Source: Juglans regia (Eukaryota; Streptophyta; Magnoliopsida; Fagales; Juglandaceae). From it: DNA of 64,000 bases. The translations under genes were made by a program, and so were the position numbers. Location of the stretch: NCBI RefSeq assembly GCF_001411555.2, contig NC_049905.1, positions 16,408,891 through 16,472,890 of the forward strand, in the 5' to 3' direction. Positions 1 to 11,233 of this stretch are shown here, one piece after another. The notes under the pieces were generated by a model that was not told the origin of the DNA, ran no database searches, and worked only from the letters and a program-made list of their open reading frames with translations. The number at the start of each line of letters is the position of its first letter. Within the stretch, counting starts at the first letter, position 1.

Positions 1-2942
1 TCCGATACATAGCAGTCCGAGGGCAGATGGATTTGTCTAAGGTTTTTTCTAAGATTGTTGGGATAATGTTGATGAGGATGTGGTGGAGGCAATTTGTGAA
101 TTTTTTCGAGGCTAGGAACTTCCAAGGTATTATTCCTCTTCTTATGTGGTACTTGTTCCAAAAATGAGTAATCCAACTGGCTTTGATAAGTTTAGGCCTA
201 TCCGCCTTTGCTCAGTTTTATACATGGTGTGTTCCAAATTAATAGTCCAACGTTTAGCCCTGGTGCTTCCTTGCATTATTTCCTTGGAACAGGGAGCATT
301 TATATCTGGTAGAAGCATATTTGAGAATGTCACCTTAACTGAAGAGTTGGTACACAGCTTAAGCAGACAAACAAGAGGTGGTAATGTTATGATCAAGATC
401 GATATTGCAAAAGATTATGATAGGATCAATTGGGAATTTCTAATGCATGTTTCATTTGGATTTTTTGTCCAAGTGTGTAATTAGATTAAATAGTGTTTCT
501 TCTCCTTGGTATTCGGTGGTGATGAATGGCACGGCTAAAGATTTTTTTAAAGGTGGGCGAGGCTTGAGACAGGGAGACCCATTGTCGTCTTATCTTTTTA
601 TCCATGTTGAAGAAATCCTATCTCGCTTGTTAAAGGCAAAATTTGAAGATAGACCATTGGGAAGTTTTCTTCACCTCGAGGGCCCCTTTGATCTCACATT
701 TATTGTATGCAGATGATATAGTTATTTTTTCTAACAGGGGAAAAAGTCATTGCGTGGTATTAACGTGGTTTTTCGGATGTAAAGGAAATTGTCAGGTCGG
801 GTTGTTAACTCAGGCAAATCTGCAATTTTTTTCTCCCCAAAAATGTCCATGTCTTGAAGAAGAGTGTTGCTTAGACTTACGGGTTTTTTCAGAAGGCAAT
901 TTCCCGTTCAAGTATTTAGGTGTCCCAATTGTTATTGGGACACTTAGAGCACGAGATTTAGATGAAGTGGTGGGACGTATAAGAGAGAGGCTTGCTGGTT
1001 GGCAGAATAAGGTTTTGTCTAAAGGCACTAGATTGTCTATCCTGCAGCATGTGATCTCAAGTATTCCTTTACATCACTATAAGAAAAGTGCTTATTTGTG
1101 ACCAGTTATTTCCTGCCAAAATGACTATTTTATGCTAAAATGAATGTATTTTCGTAGCACATAGTTACTCTCATTGCAAACAATCCGTTACAAATTCTCG
1201 TTTTTCTTGTAGTGCTTTCAATTTCATGCATTCGATGTCCTGTTTCTATTATTTCTTTGTTGAATAGAATATTAAGTAGCTTTCATTGGGGGTTTGCGGA
1301 TGGGAAGCCAAAAAAAAAAAGTGGGTGGCATGGGATGTTTTATGCAAACTAGTTCAAGAATGGGGCCTTGGCTTAAGGAGTTTGTCATAGAGCTGGATCA
1401 ACAGTCTCTCCATATGAAGTTTGTTTGGAAAATTTTAACAGAGAATTCATTATGGTCAAACTTTTTCAAGGTTAAATATGTTAAAGATAAGCACATTTAC
1501 TTGGTGAATCTTGCTAAAGGATCAAGGTTTTGGCGAATGATTATGAGTTGTGTTTCAGCTTTCTTAGGCTCTCTAGATGGAAAGTTAAGGAGGGAAATGT
1601 TTCCTTTTGGTGGGATAAAAGGTCAGATCAGCAACCACTGGGTTATAATTCTGATCCAATAGATGCTCCTCATCTCTTGGTTAAGGAATGCAGATTGGAA
1701 CAAGGGTGGAATGAGGAGCTGCTGAGTGGTTTTCTGTCCAAAAAATGGTTGAGATTACTCATCAGCTGGGCAGTCCTAAGGAAGGTAAAGATCAGCTTGT
1801 TTGGACAGAAAACTCGGATGGGGAATTTTCTACTAAGCCTGCATGGGAAGCATTGTTTGTGAAGCATCCATCCTTCCAGTTGGCTATGAATAATGCATTA
1901 TCCGTGTATGAAAAGGTAAGGAGAGTTGGAATAAATTTAGTATCAAAGTGTGAATGATGTAGTAATGGTGCCTATGAAGATTTAAACACGTCCTTGCATA
2001 TGGTCAGGTAGCTCATGACTTATGGAAAAGGCTTTCAGCATTGATGGGCATTCCATTTATGCAGTCAAGAGGTTGGAAAGAAAGAGCTTTAATCTGGTTC
2101 AGGGACCTTTAATCTGCTCCCATGTACTTTGTGCTAGCAGTTATGGTTGTGGCGGTGTACGGTGAGAATGGAGGGTAAGGTGGAGTTGCAGGAAGATGTT
2201 TGGCAAAGAGTAAAATACTAGATTGCTTGGGTAGCTTTGAAGCTAAAGGGTGCCAATAGCTTTTCTAAAGCTGATGAAATTATTTTGAAAGAACTGAATG
2301 TGCCTGTGAAATCGAGAAAACCAAGTAAAGCTAGAGTGGTGCAGTGGAATTACCCGTCGAGAGGATGTTACAAGCTGAACACAGATGGCTGCTCTTTGGG
2401 GAATCCAAGGGTCTCGGGTGTGGGTGGCGTAGTTCGGAATGATCGTGGGGAAGTAGTGGTGGCCTTTGCAGAGAAAATTCCTGATGGAACTAATAATTCG
2501 GCTGAGTTATATGCTCTGGTACATGGACTTCGAAAATGCAAGATAATGGGAATTGGAAGGTTGGAAGTGGAACTGGACTCACTGATCATTGTGAATTGGC
2601 TAAAGCAGAAGAAATGTGGGCTATGGTACTTAGAAGAATTTTGGGAGGAGATTCAGCAAATTCTTCGATTATATCTTTCTCAGTGCAGCATGTTTTCCGA
2701 GAAGGGAATTCTGTAGCTGATAGACTCTCTAAGATGGGTGCAGCAGGGACTTCTTTGTCCTGGTTTGATAAGAACTCTCTTCCTCTGCAGGTTAAAGGGT
2801 TGCTGAGAATGGATAAATTGAGGTTGCCGGGTTTACATTGTTGATAATGGTTTACGGTAGTTCTGTTTGGTTGGGCATTATTTGTTCTTTGGCAGGTTGT
2901 TTATATGTTTTCTCCACCAAAAGTAAGGCCAATAATCAATAA
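1..2942 (+). pseudogene. LINE (L1-type) ORF2 remnant, copy A: reverse transcriptase, linker and RNase H
   Basis: Remains of a plant non-LTR retrotransposon ORF2. The reverse transcriptase is split over three frames (146-484, 447-716, 643-1101). Visible motifs are the palm A box DIAKDYDRINWEF (usual KAYDR changed to KDYDR), GRGLRQGDPLSS and the catalytic YADDIVIF near 708-735. A zf-RVT-like linker is spread over 1294-1957. A C-terminal plant RNase H lies at 2237-2760, with D in LNTDG, E in NSAELYAL, D in ELDSLIIV and, in another frame, NSVADRLSKMG. It is broken by frameshifts, stops and a 140-bp insertion at 1075. The 3' end is placed near 2942, after an AATAA..AATAAA stretch. It starts before the window. 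A closely related copy lies at 56547-59670. It is dead as a gene. Confidence 0.9.
1075..1214. mobile_element. CACTA-type MITE inside LINE copy A
   Basis: A 140-bp insert that starts CACTATAAGAAAAG and ends CGTTTTTCTTGTAGTG, so the ends are inverted copies of a CACTACAAGAAAA-type terminus. It is missing from the LINE copy at 56547-59670, where sequence runs from ATTCCGATATATATTT straight into AATTTCATGC. The flanking trinucleotides are CAT (1072-1074) and CTT (1215-1217), a decayed 3-bp target duplication at best. It has no coding capacity and would have been mobilised in trans. Confidence 0.75.
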
Positions 2943-5545
2943 AGTTGCTTTGGATCACCAATGAAGCAACTGAAAGGTAGAATTTTAATACATGCATGCT
3001 CTACAAATTCTCCGGTATTTGTCTGGACTCTGAAGCAAAAAGATCATTACAGTAGTGATTCATGTTGTTTTATGTGCAAAATTTTCCTATTGTTGCAACA
3101 CATCCCAATGAAACTTGATGGATGGATTTGCAAAATAAGGACCCCATATAACTTCCAGCCACCTCTTGTAATTTCTTAATGTCAATGCTGTAATGTGCGT
3201 TGTACCTAGCTAGATCATTGTATTTCTCCATTTTTTGTCCATTTGAAGTATTGTACGAGCTAGCAGAACTTTGGAATTGGTTTTGCCACATTACATATGC
3301 ATTTGCATCTGCATCTTTCTTATCGAATTGATTACGTCAAACCATAGGTTATAGATTTACTTGTTTTTCTTTCTCAAACTTGTTCGCTCAAGTCAACTGT
3401 CGACTGAGTATTGAGTGAAATCTCTGTCTGAAGTTCGCTCTAGCGACATATCAAATGAACTTTCTGTTGAACACAAGCTTCTTTTCTCTTACCTATTAGA
3501 GGGTATGCTTAGAATGCATTTTTGCAAACACATCATCAAGGTGCTCTGAACACTATACTAACACAAGAAGAAACGAGATGCAAGAAAAAATACCACAAAT
3601 CATCTTGGGTTTCAATTTACAAACAGAGGCCAAATACATGTTAAGATTCTACTTGCTCCTACACTTTAGTTTCATTCTCATCAATATTCTATACGGTACT
3701 AGGTGCCCATGTGGTTAAATTCTCCTGAATGGCAAGAAAGGAACCCACAATATTTCCTCCAACATTTGGTTAAATACTCTTGAATGGAAAGTAAAGGACC
3801 CAAACACTCATCACCTCACTTTTAAGCAACATAATAATTTGATCCAGGGCCCCATCCTATCCTCTTTTGACATTCCAATAACTGTAAAACCGGAATAGCT
3901 GTTTCTATGCTCACCTTGGCTTCTATTTCTTTTTCTCCCCTTTTAAGTTTCCATTAAAAAAATCTACCTCCCAAAGAAAAAGAATTTTCTCTATAATATT
4001 TTTGGCCCTATATCAACAAAGTGATACTAGTGTGCTGGTCTATAGGGGGCTGTTGGTAAATAATTCAAGATATTTATACTTTAAAAAATTAAAATTCATA
4101 GAAGAAGAAGAAGAACCGGGTTGGGTTGAAAACCCGATTTTGTTATGTATAGGATTCAGGATGGAATTCAGTCATGGATATTCGGGCCAGAAATAGTTTA
4201 TATTTTCGGGTCAGGTTGGAATCCTCAATTTTGGGTCAGGTGAACAGTGCTACGTAGGGAACAACATAGGACAACTTAATTTTTTCTTCTACTCCTCCTT
4301 CTCTTTCCGACCTTGAGTTTCAAGACCCATGGCCATGAGCTATGTTCTTCCAAACCTACTAGGTCATGGGTCTCTCTGGGCAAAACCCACGGCTTTGAAT
4401 GTGGGTTTCTCATGCCACAAACTAAGGTCAAATCATAGGTCTCTCTCACTCTTGGTAAGATTTAAGTTTTCTACTTGGGTCTGTTGCAGGATGAAGAGTT
4501 TATAAAAATGTAAATGAATCCGACGAGACGTTTCTTCGGTAGTTCTTATAATTGATGAATGGATTGTTGAGAGTCATGGAGATAATCATTGCACTTGTTT
4601 TTAGTAGAAAATAGTCATGGAGACCATTCAATTTAGTAGAAAATTGAAGAGGATCTTGATGCTTAATTAGTTTTTATTAATAATTACCAATAGAGAATTA
4701 AAGAGAATGTTGATCCTTATGTTTTTCTTTTTACTATCAAAACTGTATGACTGTGATGACAAAACAAATATCATTAACTAATGAGTCCTTTTGTTAACTT
4801 ATTGCCTTAGGACATCGTTCTTAGAGTACTAAATGTTTACTTTCTTAACCTTTAAGGCATCCACCATTTTAAAAAGAAGTTGACTTTTATATTATTACCA
4901 AACAAAGAAAACATCAAATCCCATGAGTTATTTTGCCTTTATGCAATGAATGAGTACAAAAAACTGTGGAAACATGCTGATTAAAGTGATTCAGTAATGA
5001 CATTCCTTAAACAATGATCTTCGGATTACTAACAAGATCCTACTATAAACCTAGATAATTACAAGCTAGCCAGATGTTAGGTAATGGTGATATGATCATT
5101 GTCGGGGAACTGCATTCAGATCTCTAAACAAAACTCTGCCAAGTTCATCAGCACTTGTTTTCTTGTCCTGCCTTATGTATGGAAACAATTTCTTCAATCT
5201 AAATGTTTGCATGGACATTTTCCTATTTTCTTGGTTGGCATACTCCTTGAAGAAAGATAGTAAAGAGATTTATGTATCTTAAAACTTATTTATAAGTTTG
5301 TAGTAAAGAGATCTCTGAACAAAACGCCACAACATTTCATATCAACTAAGTCTATCAACTAATACTTATGCTTCAGTGCTTTGAGTTTGAGAATGATGAC
5401 AACTGTTTTACCAATCCTTGTTTAGCCCGAATAGTTCTTTGCATATGCATCTTTTTAAAACCTCTACCTTTCTTTTCCTTTATTGTCATTTTCTCATTTA
5501 TTTAGTGATTAATTTTTTTTCTTTTGCTAATTCTACTCACATTTT
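2943..5545. other. Non-coding flank of LINE copy A, duplicated at 59671-64000
   Basis: No convincing gene. 2943 to about 4910 is repeated, with substitutions and indels, at 59671-61630 and 63721-64000. It includes pyrimidine-rich stretches, a T/C-rich tract near 3930 and a GAAGAAGAAGAA run near 4100. Short open frames such as 4002-4196 recur in the other copy with different lengths and no known domain. From about 4910 to 5545 I see nothing. Confidence 0.7.
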
Positions 5546-5589
5546 CTAGTAGTGACTAAAAATGGTGGTACCCAGCATAAACTTATGGT

Positions 5590-6935
5590 TTGTTTTGGAT
5601 TTGTTATTTACATTGTTTGATCCAAAAGTTATACGAATGACAATTGCAGAGATGATATTTTGTGATGAGGTTCCGTTTTGGGTGGTGGAAGCACAAGGAT
5701 TTAGGAAGGTATGTAAATCACTAGAACCAAGATTCCAAGTGCCATCTTGAACCACTGCAGCGAGAGATTGTAGTAAACTATTTAAAAAAGAGAATGAGAA
5801 GTTGAGGAAAGTATTTAAGGTAGTTAGGCGGGTTAGTTTTACTACTGACACTTGGAAGTCCAATCAAAACTTCAATTATATGTGTCTTACTATACACTTT
5901 ATTGACTGTGAATGGAAATTACACAAAAAGATTATAAATTTTTGTTTGATTCCTAATCACAAAGGGGACACTGTTGGAAAACATGTAGAGTCATGTCTAC
6001 AGGATTGGAGAATTGACAAGATTTTTACTGTTACAATTAACAATGCTTCCTCAAACAATGTTGCTATCGATTACTTAAAAAGGTTTGTTGGGAGGTCATT
6101 TGTTGGAAGGGAAGTATATTCACATAAGATGTTGCTCCCATATTATGAACCTTATTGTGAATGATGAGCTAGAAGATTGTGATGATTCAATCACAAGGGT
6201 GCAATGCGGTTAAGTATGTTAGATCATCTTCTATAAGAATGGAAAAATTCAAAAAGTATATAGAAAATGAGAAAATCAGCTACTCAAAATTGGCGTGGCT
6301 TGATGTTCCCACCAGATGGTACTTCACGTATCTCAGGCTAGAAGTTGCAGAAACATTTCGAATGCCATTTTTGCAATTTGAGAATGATGATGATTATTTT
6401 TCTCGCTATTGTTGTGGTGTGAGCTCGAGCCCCCCAAGTTCTAGTGTTTGGGTGAGAGTTCAAATAACGGTTAAATTTTTTAAGATTTTTTATGATTCTA
6501 TTGTGAGACTTTCTGGCTTTTTGTATGTCACATCTAATGCATATTTCCAAGGGTTTTGTGGCATCCAATCGCATTTATAAATAATGAGTCAAAGTAATGA
6601 TCCAATGTTGAGAGGTATGGCTAGGAGCGTGAAGAGTAAGTATGACAAATATTGGGAATCAATTGCAAATACTAACTTGATGATATTCATTGTTGTTGTT
6701 CTTGATCCAAGATGTAAAATTAGTCTTTTGTATTTTTTATTAAAAAAAATATATGGTGGTAATTTAGTTGAAGAAATGATTGCAAAAGTGAAACGATTGA
6801 TGAATGGCATGTACTAGAAGTATAGTATTATGTATGAGAGTTCAAGTGTAGTTTTATACTCTGAGCCTCCTTTCTCAGTTGATCCTACTATGATTGATTC
6901 TGATTCTCAGAAAAGTTTTATGTATGGGATGTAAT
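5590..6935 (+). pseudogene. hAT transposase remnant (RICESLEEPER/Daysleeper-like)
   Basis: Degenerate hAT-superfamily transposase, a DDE cut-and-paste enzyme. Recognisable blocks occur in order: FDPKVIRMTIAEMIFCDEVP and RDCSKLFKKENEKL (5620-5800); SFTTDTWKSNQNFNYMCL and HFIDCEWKLHKKIINFC (5830-5950); SCLQDWRIDKIFTVTINNAS (5990-6060); then AVKYVRSSSIRMEKFK and LDVPTRWYFTYLRLEVAETF (6200-6360). A DUF4413-like block follows (6584-6817; YDKYWESIANTNLM, VVLDPRCKI). Frame changes and stops separate the blocks. I see neither the BED zinc finger nor the C-terminal hATC dimerisation region, so both ends are lost. TIRs were not found. Confidence 0.88.
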
Positions 6936-7493
6936 GAACATATTTCTTATTTACATATTTATTAAACTTTTTCGTAATATTTATTTAATATCATTTAATA
7001 ATTTTTTTCTTCAGGGTTTGATCCCAAATCAAGCTTTATTTATGTTGATGAGGAGTGACTCAAGGCATATGGTCTGCATTTTATTGTTAAATATTCATGT
7101 TTGATGACTTTTATGGGTTGTACTCCTTTAAATTGTGATGTTTATTGTACTCCTTTAAATTATGATGTTTATTGTACTCCTTTATGTAGCAAAAAGGAAA
7201 AAAAAATCTGTTATGATGCGTTAGGGGTTTACAATAATATAGATTATAGATTGATTGATTATATTATAATATGTACAAATGCTACGTAAAGAAAAAAAAA
7301 TGTTATATTTAGGCATTTACAAATAATAGAGTTACAAATAATAGGCGTTAGGCGTTTACAAAATGCATTAGGGGTTTACAAAAAAAAAAAAAAAGTAACT
7401 GATTATTTTTACTCGAACCATTCGGATAAAACTGCCTAAAAAATCGCCGTGAATTCTACTGGGCATTGTTGTGGGCCATGACCGGTCGAGCTA
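6936..7493. repeat. AT-rich spacer with a 28-bp tandem repeat (about 7115-7186)
   Basis: Downstream of the hAT remains. A unit reading GTACTCCTTTAAATTGTGAT plus GTTTATT is repeated about 2.6 times, followed by poly-A runs and short repeats of a GCGTTAGG(GG)TTTACAA motif at about 7219-7380. No coding signal. Confidence 0.6.
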
Positions 7494-7772
7494 AAAAATC
7501 TCCGAGAATTCTTTATGAGAAAGATATGGAGCTTGTATAGTTCTTGAAATAGGAGCTTTCTTTATATGATGAGTCGTATATACCATTTAAGTTTAAACTA
7601 GTTTGAATGGGCATGTTAGTAAATATTAGACAAGTTATTTTACAAGTTGGGAACACTTTTGTATTCTTTCTTCTATAATGTTTCATCTTATTTTTTCTAA
7701 TATCAATTCATTTATATACATCCTTAAAAATTAATAAATTAGTAATTCTAAGGAATGAAAAGCTCACAATGA
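7494..7772. repeat. Direct repeat, left copy (partner 9290-9619)
   Basis: From GAATTCTTTATGAGAAAGAT through TGTATAGTTCTTGAAATAGG to GGAATGAAAAGCTCACAATG, this is nearly identical to 9290-9619. The right copy has about 50 bp extra after AAGATATGG. The two copies enclose an LTR fragment, a LINE relic and a CACTA end. I do not recognise the repeat. Confidence 0.75.
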
Positions 7773-7789
7773 AGGATAGAGTTGAAATG

Positions 7790-8668
7790 AACTGAAAGTT
7801 TAAGCCCATGTTTTAAACGATATTTTTCCATGAACTGAACTGTTAAATGAAAAGGACTGAACTGAAAGGACTGAACTGTAAGAAATGACTGAAATGAAAT
7901 GAATATTTAATGCATGAGGATACGTAACGGCCACATGAATGAATGAAAATGGTACCAATGAATGGTCAGATTGCAATGCTAGGTAAGTACTACTAGAAGT
8001 GCACCCAGAGCTGCCCCCCATGAAAGGGATTCTCAACCCGTGGCCACGGGCGGAGTCTAGGTCCAAAGGAAAATCGCTAACCCCTACACACGGGGCGTAA
8101 TAGTGTGTACTGGCCTATGAAAGTGATAAGAAAGTATGGATGAACGCATAAACGCACGAACTTTTAAGAAATGAAGGCATTGACGGGGGACACGTTCTAC
8201 GAAAAGAAAGCCCCTTTTAAAAGAAAACTCCATCCAGTGATATTTTCAAATGAATGCACGTATGCATTTATGCATGTACGTATAGTAAGTATGAATGATT
8301 TATGCATGAATGAAAACCTATGTTGTTATATTTTAACTGTATGAAGTAATGCTTACGAGTCATCGACTCATTTTAGTTTTTATGCATGTCCCTCCCCCCA
8401 TAGGAACTGGATGGTCAGGACGGACACGGCCCATGGGGAAGAGCACAGAAGTCCAGGTATGAGTATTAATTGTACGAGAGGCCTTTTAATTGTTAAAATT
8501 GATATTTTCTACTGTAAACCTCTTTTATTATCAAAGCACATTTTATTTTATAAACGTAGAGTCTTGCACCCTGGGTATGGAAGCAAAAAGTTTTAAATCG
8601 AACGGTAATTCCCGTCGTCCTTTCTAAAATCATTTTATAAAAAGTCTCACCAAAGGACGGGCGTTACA
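7790..8668 (+). mobile_element. Gypsy LTR fragment (3' part), same family as 19903-24284
   Basis: Closely matches 23393-24284: AATGAAAAGGACTGAACTGA-type repeats, ACGTAACGGCCACATGAATG, GGGATTCTCAACCCGTGGCC, TCATCGACTCATTTTAGTTT, and a shared terminus GGACGGGCGTTACA ending at 8668. Only the last 0.9 kb or so of the LTR is present; the start is lost. The next bases belong to a LINE ORF1 relic, so the LTR end abuts LINE sequence. Confidence 0.8.
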
Positions 8669-9131
8669 CTTGCTGGTATCAGGAAGTTGTTTTTGAAACT
8701 CTCCATGCTTTTTGCACTAAGTGTAAGAAACAAGAGCATAATGAGAAGAATTGTAAATTAGGAGGGAAGAATATCATCTTGAATCAGAATATTGGTGGAA
8801 AGAAATGGATGCGGAAGGTCCCTCAGGACAAACCAGAAGAGGTGAAGCAGGCCAGGTGGGTTATTATGGTATGAATGATTTGTTGCCTAGGCTATTACTG
8901 GGTATAATCCGATTAGATAAAATGGGTATGCCTTCATTCATGGTTTTAGAGGCTAAGAGGGGTTTTGGGTGTTTTTGGTTTCGGTTCTTTGTAAGTTTGA
9001 GTGGATTGTGGTTTTTTTGTTACATAGTATTCATGTGCCAAAAGTGAGGGATTGTTTAATAATACTGGGTACGGGCCACTCTTGGACATGTGGCTCTAGC
9101 TCTTTTTTAAAAAGAAAGAAAAAAAAAAAGA
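8669..9131 (+). pseudogene. LINE ORF1 zinc-knuckle relic with LINE 3' end and A-rich tail
   Basis: The frame through 8670-8760 reads WYQEVVFETLHAFCTKCKKQ followed by EHNEKNC, a CX2CX4HX4C knuckle in the context typical of plant LINE ORF1 (DUF4283/zf-CCHC) proteins. It runs on to about 8866. ORF2 is missing. The rest resembles a LINE 3' UTR and ends in an A-rich stretch at 9103-9131. The relic abuts the LTR end at 8668 upstream and a CACTA end downstream. Confidence 0.7.
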
Positions 9132-9261
9132 TAAGTGCATAAAAAATTGCATCCATATTTTAAGATGAAATTTAAATTTCATACCAAATAAGTACTTTTA
9201 GGAACGAAATTTAACTCGTTCCTAAATAATTTCATCTCTAAAAATCAAATCTCTTGTAGTG
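9132..9261. mobile_element. CACTA terminal fragment (right end)
   Basis: Ends in TCAAATCTCTTGTAGTG, the inverted form of CACTACAAGAGATTTGA. It is preceded by AGGAACGAAATTTAACTCGT and AAATAATTTCATCTC, the 'respond to one or two G' type subterminal sequence common in plant CACTA derivatives. No left terminus was recognised, so this is a fragment or a badly decayed MITE. Confidence 0.6.
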
Positions 9262-9289
9262 ATAGTTGTTGTGACCAAAAAATATCTTC

Positions 9290-9619
9290 ACGAATTCTTT
9301 ATGAGAAAGATATGGTAGATCAGTTTATGCAAATTTTAAAAGCTAGAAAGATTTGGAGTGGATTCGTACGAATTCTTTAACTTGTATAGTTCTTGAAATA
9401 GGAGCTTTCTTTATGATGAATCATATATACCATTTAAGTTTAAACTAGTTTGAATGGGCATGTTAGTAAATATTAGACATGTTATTTTACAAGTTCGGAA
9501 CACTTTTGTATTCTTTCTTATATAATGTTTCGTCTTATATTTTCTAATATCAATTCATTTATATACATCCTTAAAAATTAATAAATTAGTAATTCTAAGG
9601 AATGAAAAGCTCACAATGA
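9290..9619. repeat. Direct repeat, right copy (partner 7494-7772)
   Basis: Same sequence as 7494-7772 with an additional stretch (about 9327-9380) beginning TAGATCAGTTTATGCAAATT. It ends with AATGAAAAGCTCACAATGA, exactly like the left copy. Confidence 0.75.
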
Positions 9620-10037
9620 TCAGCTACGTAGCAGTAGTACTATCGTTAGCTCTATGTAATGCATGGGACAGTACTCGATTGCTCGTGTGTATATATTGAT
9701 TTTGAAGGACTTTTATCCCTCCACTAGCAACATTAGTTTCCTGCCTAGTAACTTCCAGAGTCGTTCATGATGTAAAGCTTGTACTTAATAAAAACACTGG
9801 AAAGGATAAAGGCCAAATAATATATCTTAAAATATTTTTTATGTTTTTTTTTCTTATATCCAGTAATCAACAATATTTTTTTAATGATCTTGGGATTTTT
9901 TATAATGTTATGATATAGCCACTTTAAAATATGTATTGTGAAATAATAAACTGCCGAATGTCAGCAATAATACCATAGATGAAGAAGAAGAAAGTAGAGA
10001 GATAAAAAAATAAAAAACCACACAACACGCGAAAATG
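9620..10037. other. AT-rich spacer, nothing recognised
   Basis: No open frame, terminus or repeat of note, apart from a short GAAGAAGAAGAAA run near 9980. Confidence 0.6.
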
Positions 10038-10165
10038 TTACATGGAGTTGCTGGATAATCGCTTATTATCCATTCTGGAGTTGCTGGAAAATGTTACACA
10101 ACACGCGAAAAGTGAGTGTTCATTTTTGTCCATTCTGGAGTTGCTGGATAATCGCTTATTATAAT
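10038..10165. repeat. Short tandem repeat downstream of the small peptide gene
   Basis: The block TGGAGTTGCTGGATAATCGC plus TTATTATCC or TTATTATAA occurs at about 10051-10079 and 10138-10165, with a third partial TGGAGTTGCTGGAAAATGTT at about 10077-10096. CCATTCTGGAGTTGCTGG occurs twice, and TGTTACA..ACACGCGAAAA recurs between the copies. On the minus strand it would fall in the 3' UTR of the gene at 10275-11123. Confidence 0.7.
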
Positions 10166-10274
10166 ACATATATGTATTTATATAAAAGAAATGCTTCCTC
10201 CACAAAATTACAGTTTTAATGTATGGAAGCATATGGATACAAGGCTGCTTTGTTTGCTAGCACCTCCTACCGTT

Positions 10275-11123
10275 CTAACGACGACCATTGCCAGAGTCCG
10301 GAGGCAGGTCTCCCCTCCCGATCTGACTACCGCCTGCAATTAAGCAAAAGATAATATTTAACTTATAGGTAAAGAGGCATCAGAAGTACTTTTAGAGAAG
10401 CGTTTCAACATAAAGATGAGACATAAAAATTTTAAAAATATCATGTAATTTTCTTTTCAAATATTATTAACCTAAAAAAAATATTTTTTAATGTCAAATT
10501 TTTAAATTTTTATTTACTTATTACCTAATCATTATCCAAACACAAAAATCAATATAAATTTTACAAACGTCAAAACAAAATACAAAAATCATTACATTTT
10601 TTCACATTTTTAAACAAAAATTATACACAAACAATTTTTTTACTTTATAATATTTTTATTGAAATTTTTGTCTCTCATTCCCAAAAACTCAATAAAACAT
10701 CTTAATTCAAATTTCCATTTCACTACTACTACTTTCAAGGCTCGTTTGTTTTCAGAGATGAGATGAGATGAGATGAGATAAGTTGAGATTAAAGTTAAAA
10801 AGTTGAATAAAATATTGTTAGAATATATTTTTTAATATTATTGTTGTTTTGGGATTTGAAAAAGTTAAATTGTTTATTTTATTTTGTATGGAGATTTGAG
10901 AAAGTTGTAATAATTAGATGAGATGAGATGAAATATTTTTAGAAAACAAACTAGGCCGAATTCCAAAATAATTAAACATGCATGTGAGAAGAGAGAGAGA
11001 ATTAAATTACGACGACGTACTTGGAGTACTACCCCTGAACGAGGCAACAACAATATGGTTAGCAAGGATGATGAGAAACACAATGAAGCAAAATAGAATG
11101 GCAGTAGGAAGTTTGGGAGCCAT
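10275..11123 (-). CDS. Candidate two-exon gene for a small secreted peptide precursor (53 aa)
   Basis: Exon 1 runs 11123 to 11021. It encodes a hydrophobic signal peptide (MAPKLPTAILFCFIVFLIIL, then ANHIVVAS) followed by FRGSTP. Reading on unspliced stops after four more residues. A donor GTACGTCG at 11020 and an acceptor TTTTGCTTAATTGCAG ending at 10334 define a 687-nt intron. Exon 2 (10333-10275) then gives a C-terminus SGSQIGRGDLPPDSGNGRR and TAG. The two exons total 162 nt, exactly 54 codons, so the frame is preserved. A TATA box stands about 50 bp upstream of the ATG. The short, Gly/Pro/Arg-rich tail behind a clear signal peptide is the plan of secreted peptide hormones, but I cannot assign it to CLE, CEP, PIP, IDA or another known family. 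The intron model is inferred; transcript data would settle it. Confidence 0.55.
10738..10955. mobile_element. MITE, GATGA-rich family, inside the peptide gene intron
   Basis: About 218 bp, bounded by imperfect inverted ends AGGCTCGTTTGTTTTC and AAAACAAACTAGGCC. It contains GAGATGAGATGAGATGAGAT near one end and AGATGAGATGAGATGAAATA near the other. Related copies lie at 12989-13241 (opposite orientation) and 33130-33232. There is no coding capacity. A hAT-like origin is plausible from the terminal sequence, but no 8-bp duplication was established. Confidence 0.7.
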
Positions 11124-11171
11124 CTTGAGTTTAATGTTAATGGGATACAGAGGAATCCACAGCAGCCTCCT

Positions 11172-11182
11172 CCTTTATATAA
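11172..11182 (-). promoter_or_regulatory. TATA box of the small peptide gene
   Basis: On the minus strand this reads TTATATAAAGG, about 50 bp upstream of the ATG at 11123. That fits a transcription start near 11145 and a leader of roughly 20-25 nt. It supports the start codon chosen for the peptide gene. Confidence 0.6.
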
Positions 11183-11220
11183 CTTTTCACCTACAACCAG
11201 AGCTACCTAAGTTTTCAAAG

Positions 11221-11233
11221 TTGACGCAGTCAA
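11221..11233. promoter_or_regulatory. Inverted pair of W-box cores
   Basis: TTGACGCAGTCAA is a perfect 5-3-5 inverted repeat, with TTGAC on each strand. TTGAC is the WRKY-binding core. It sits about 40 bp upstream of the peptide gene TATA box. Function is inferred from known WRKY specificity only. Confidence 0.45.

Noticed and set aside
8673..8683. TGGTATCAGG just after the LTR end at 8668, resembling a PBS
   Set aside because: The same bases encode WYQE of the LINE ORF1 block that continues into a zinc knuckle, and the match to the tRNA is incomplete.
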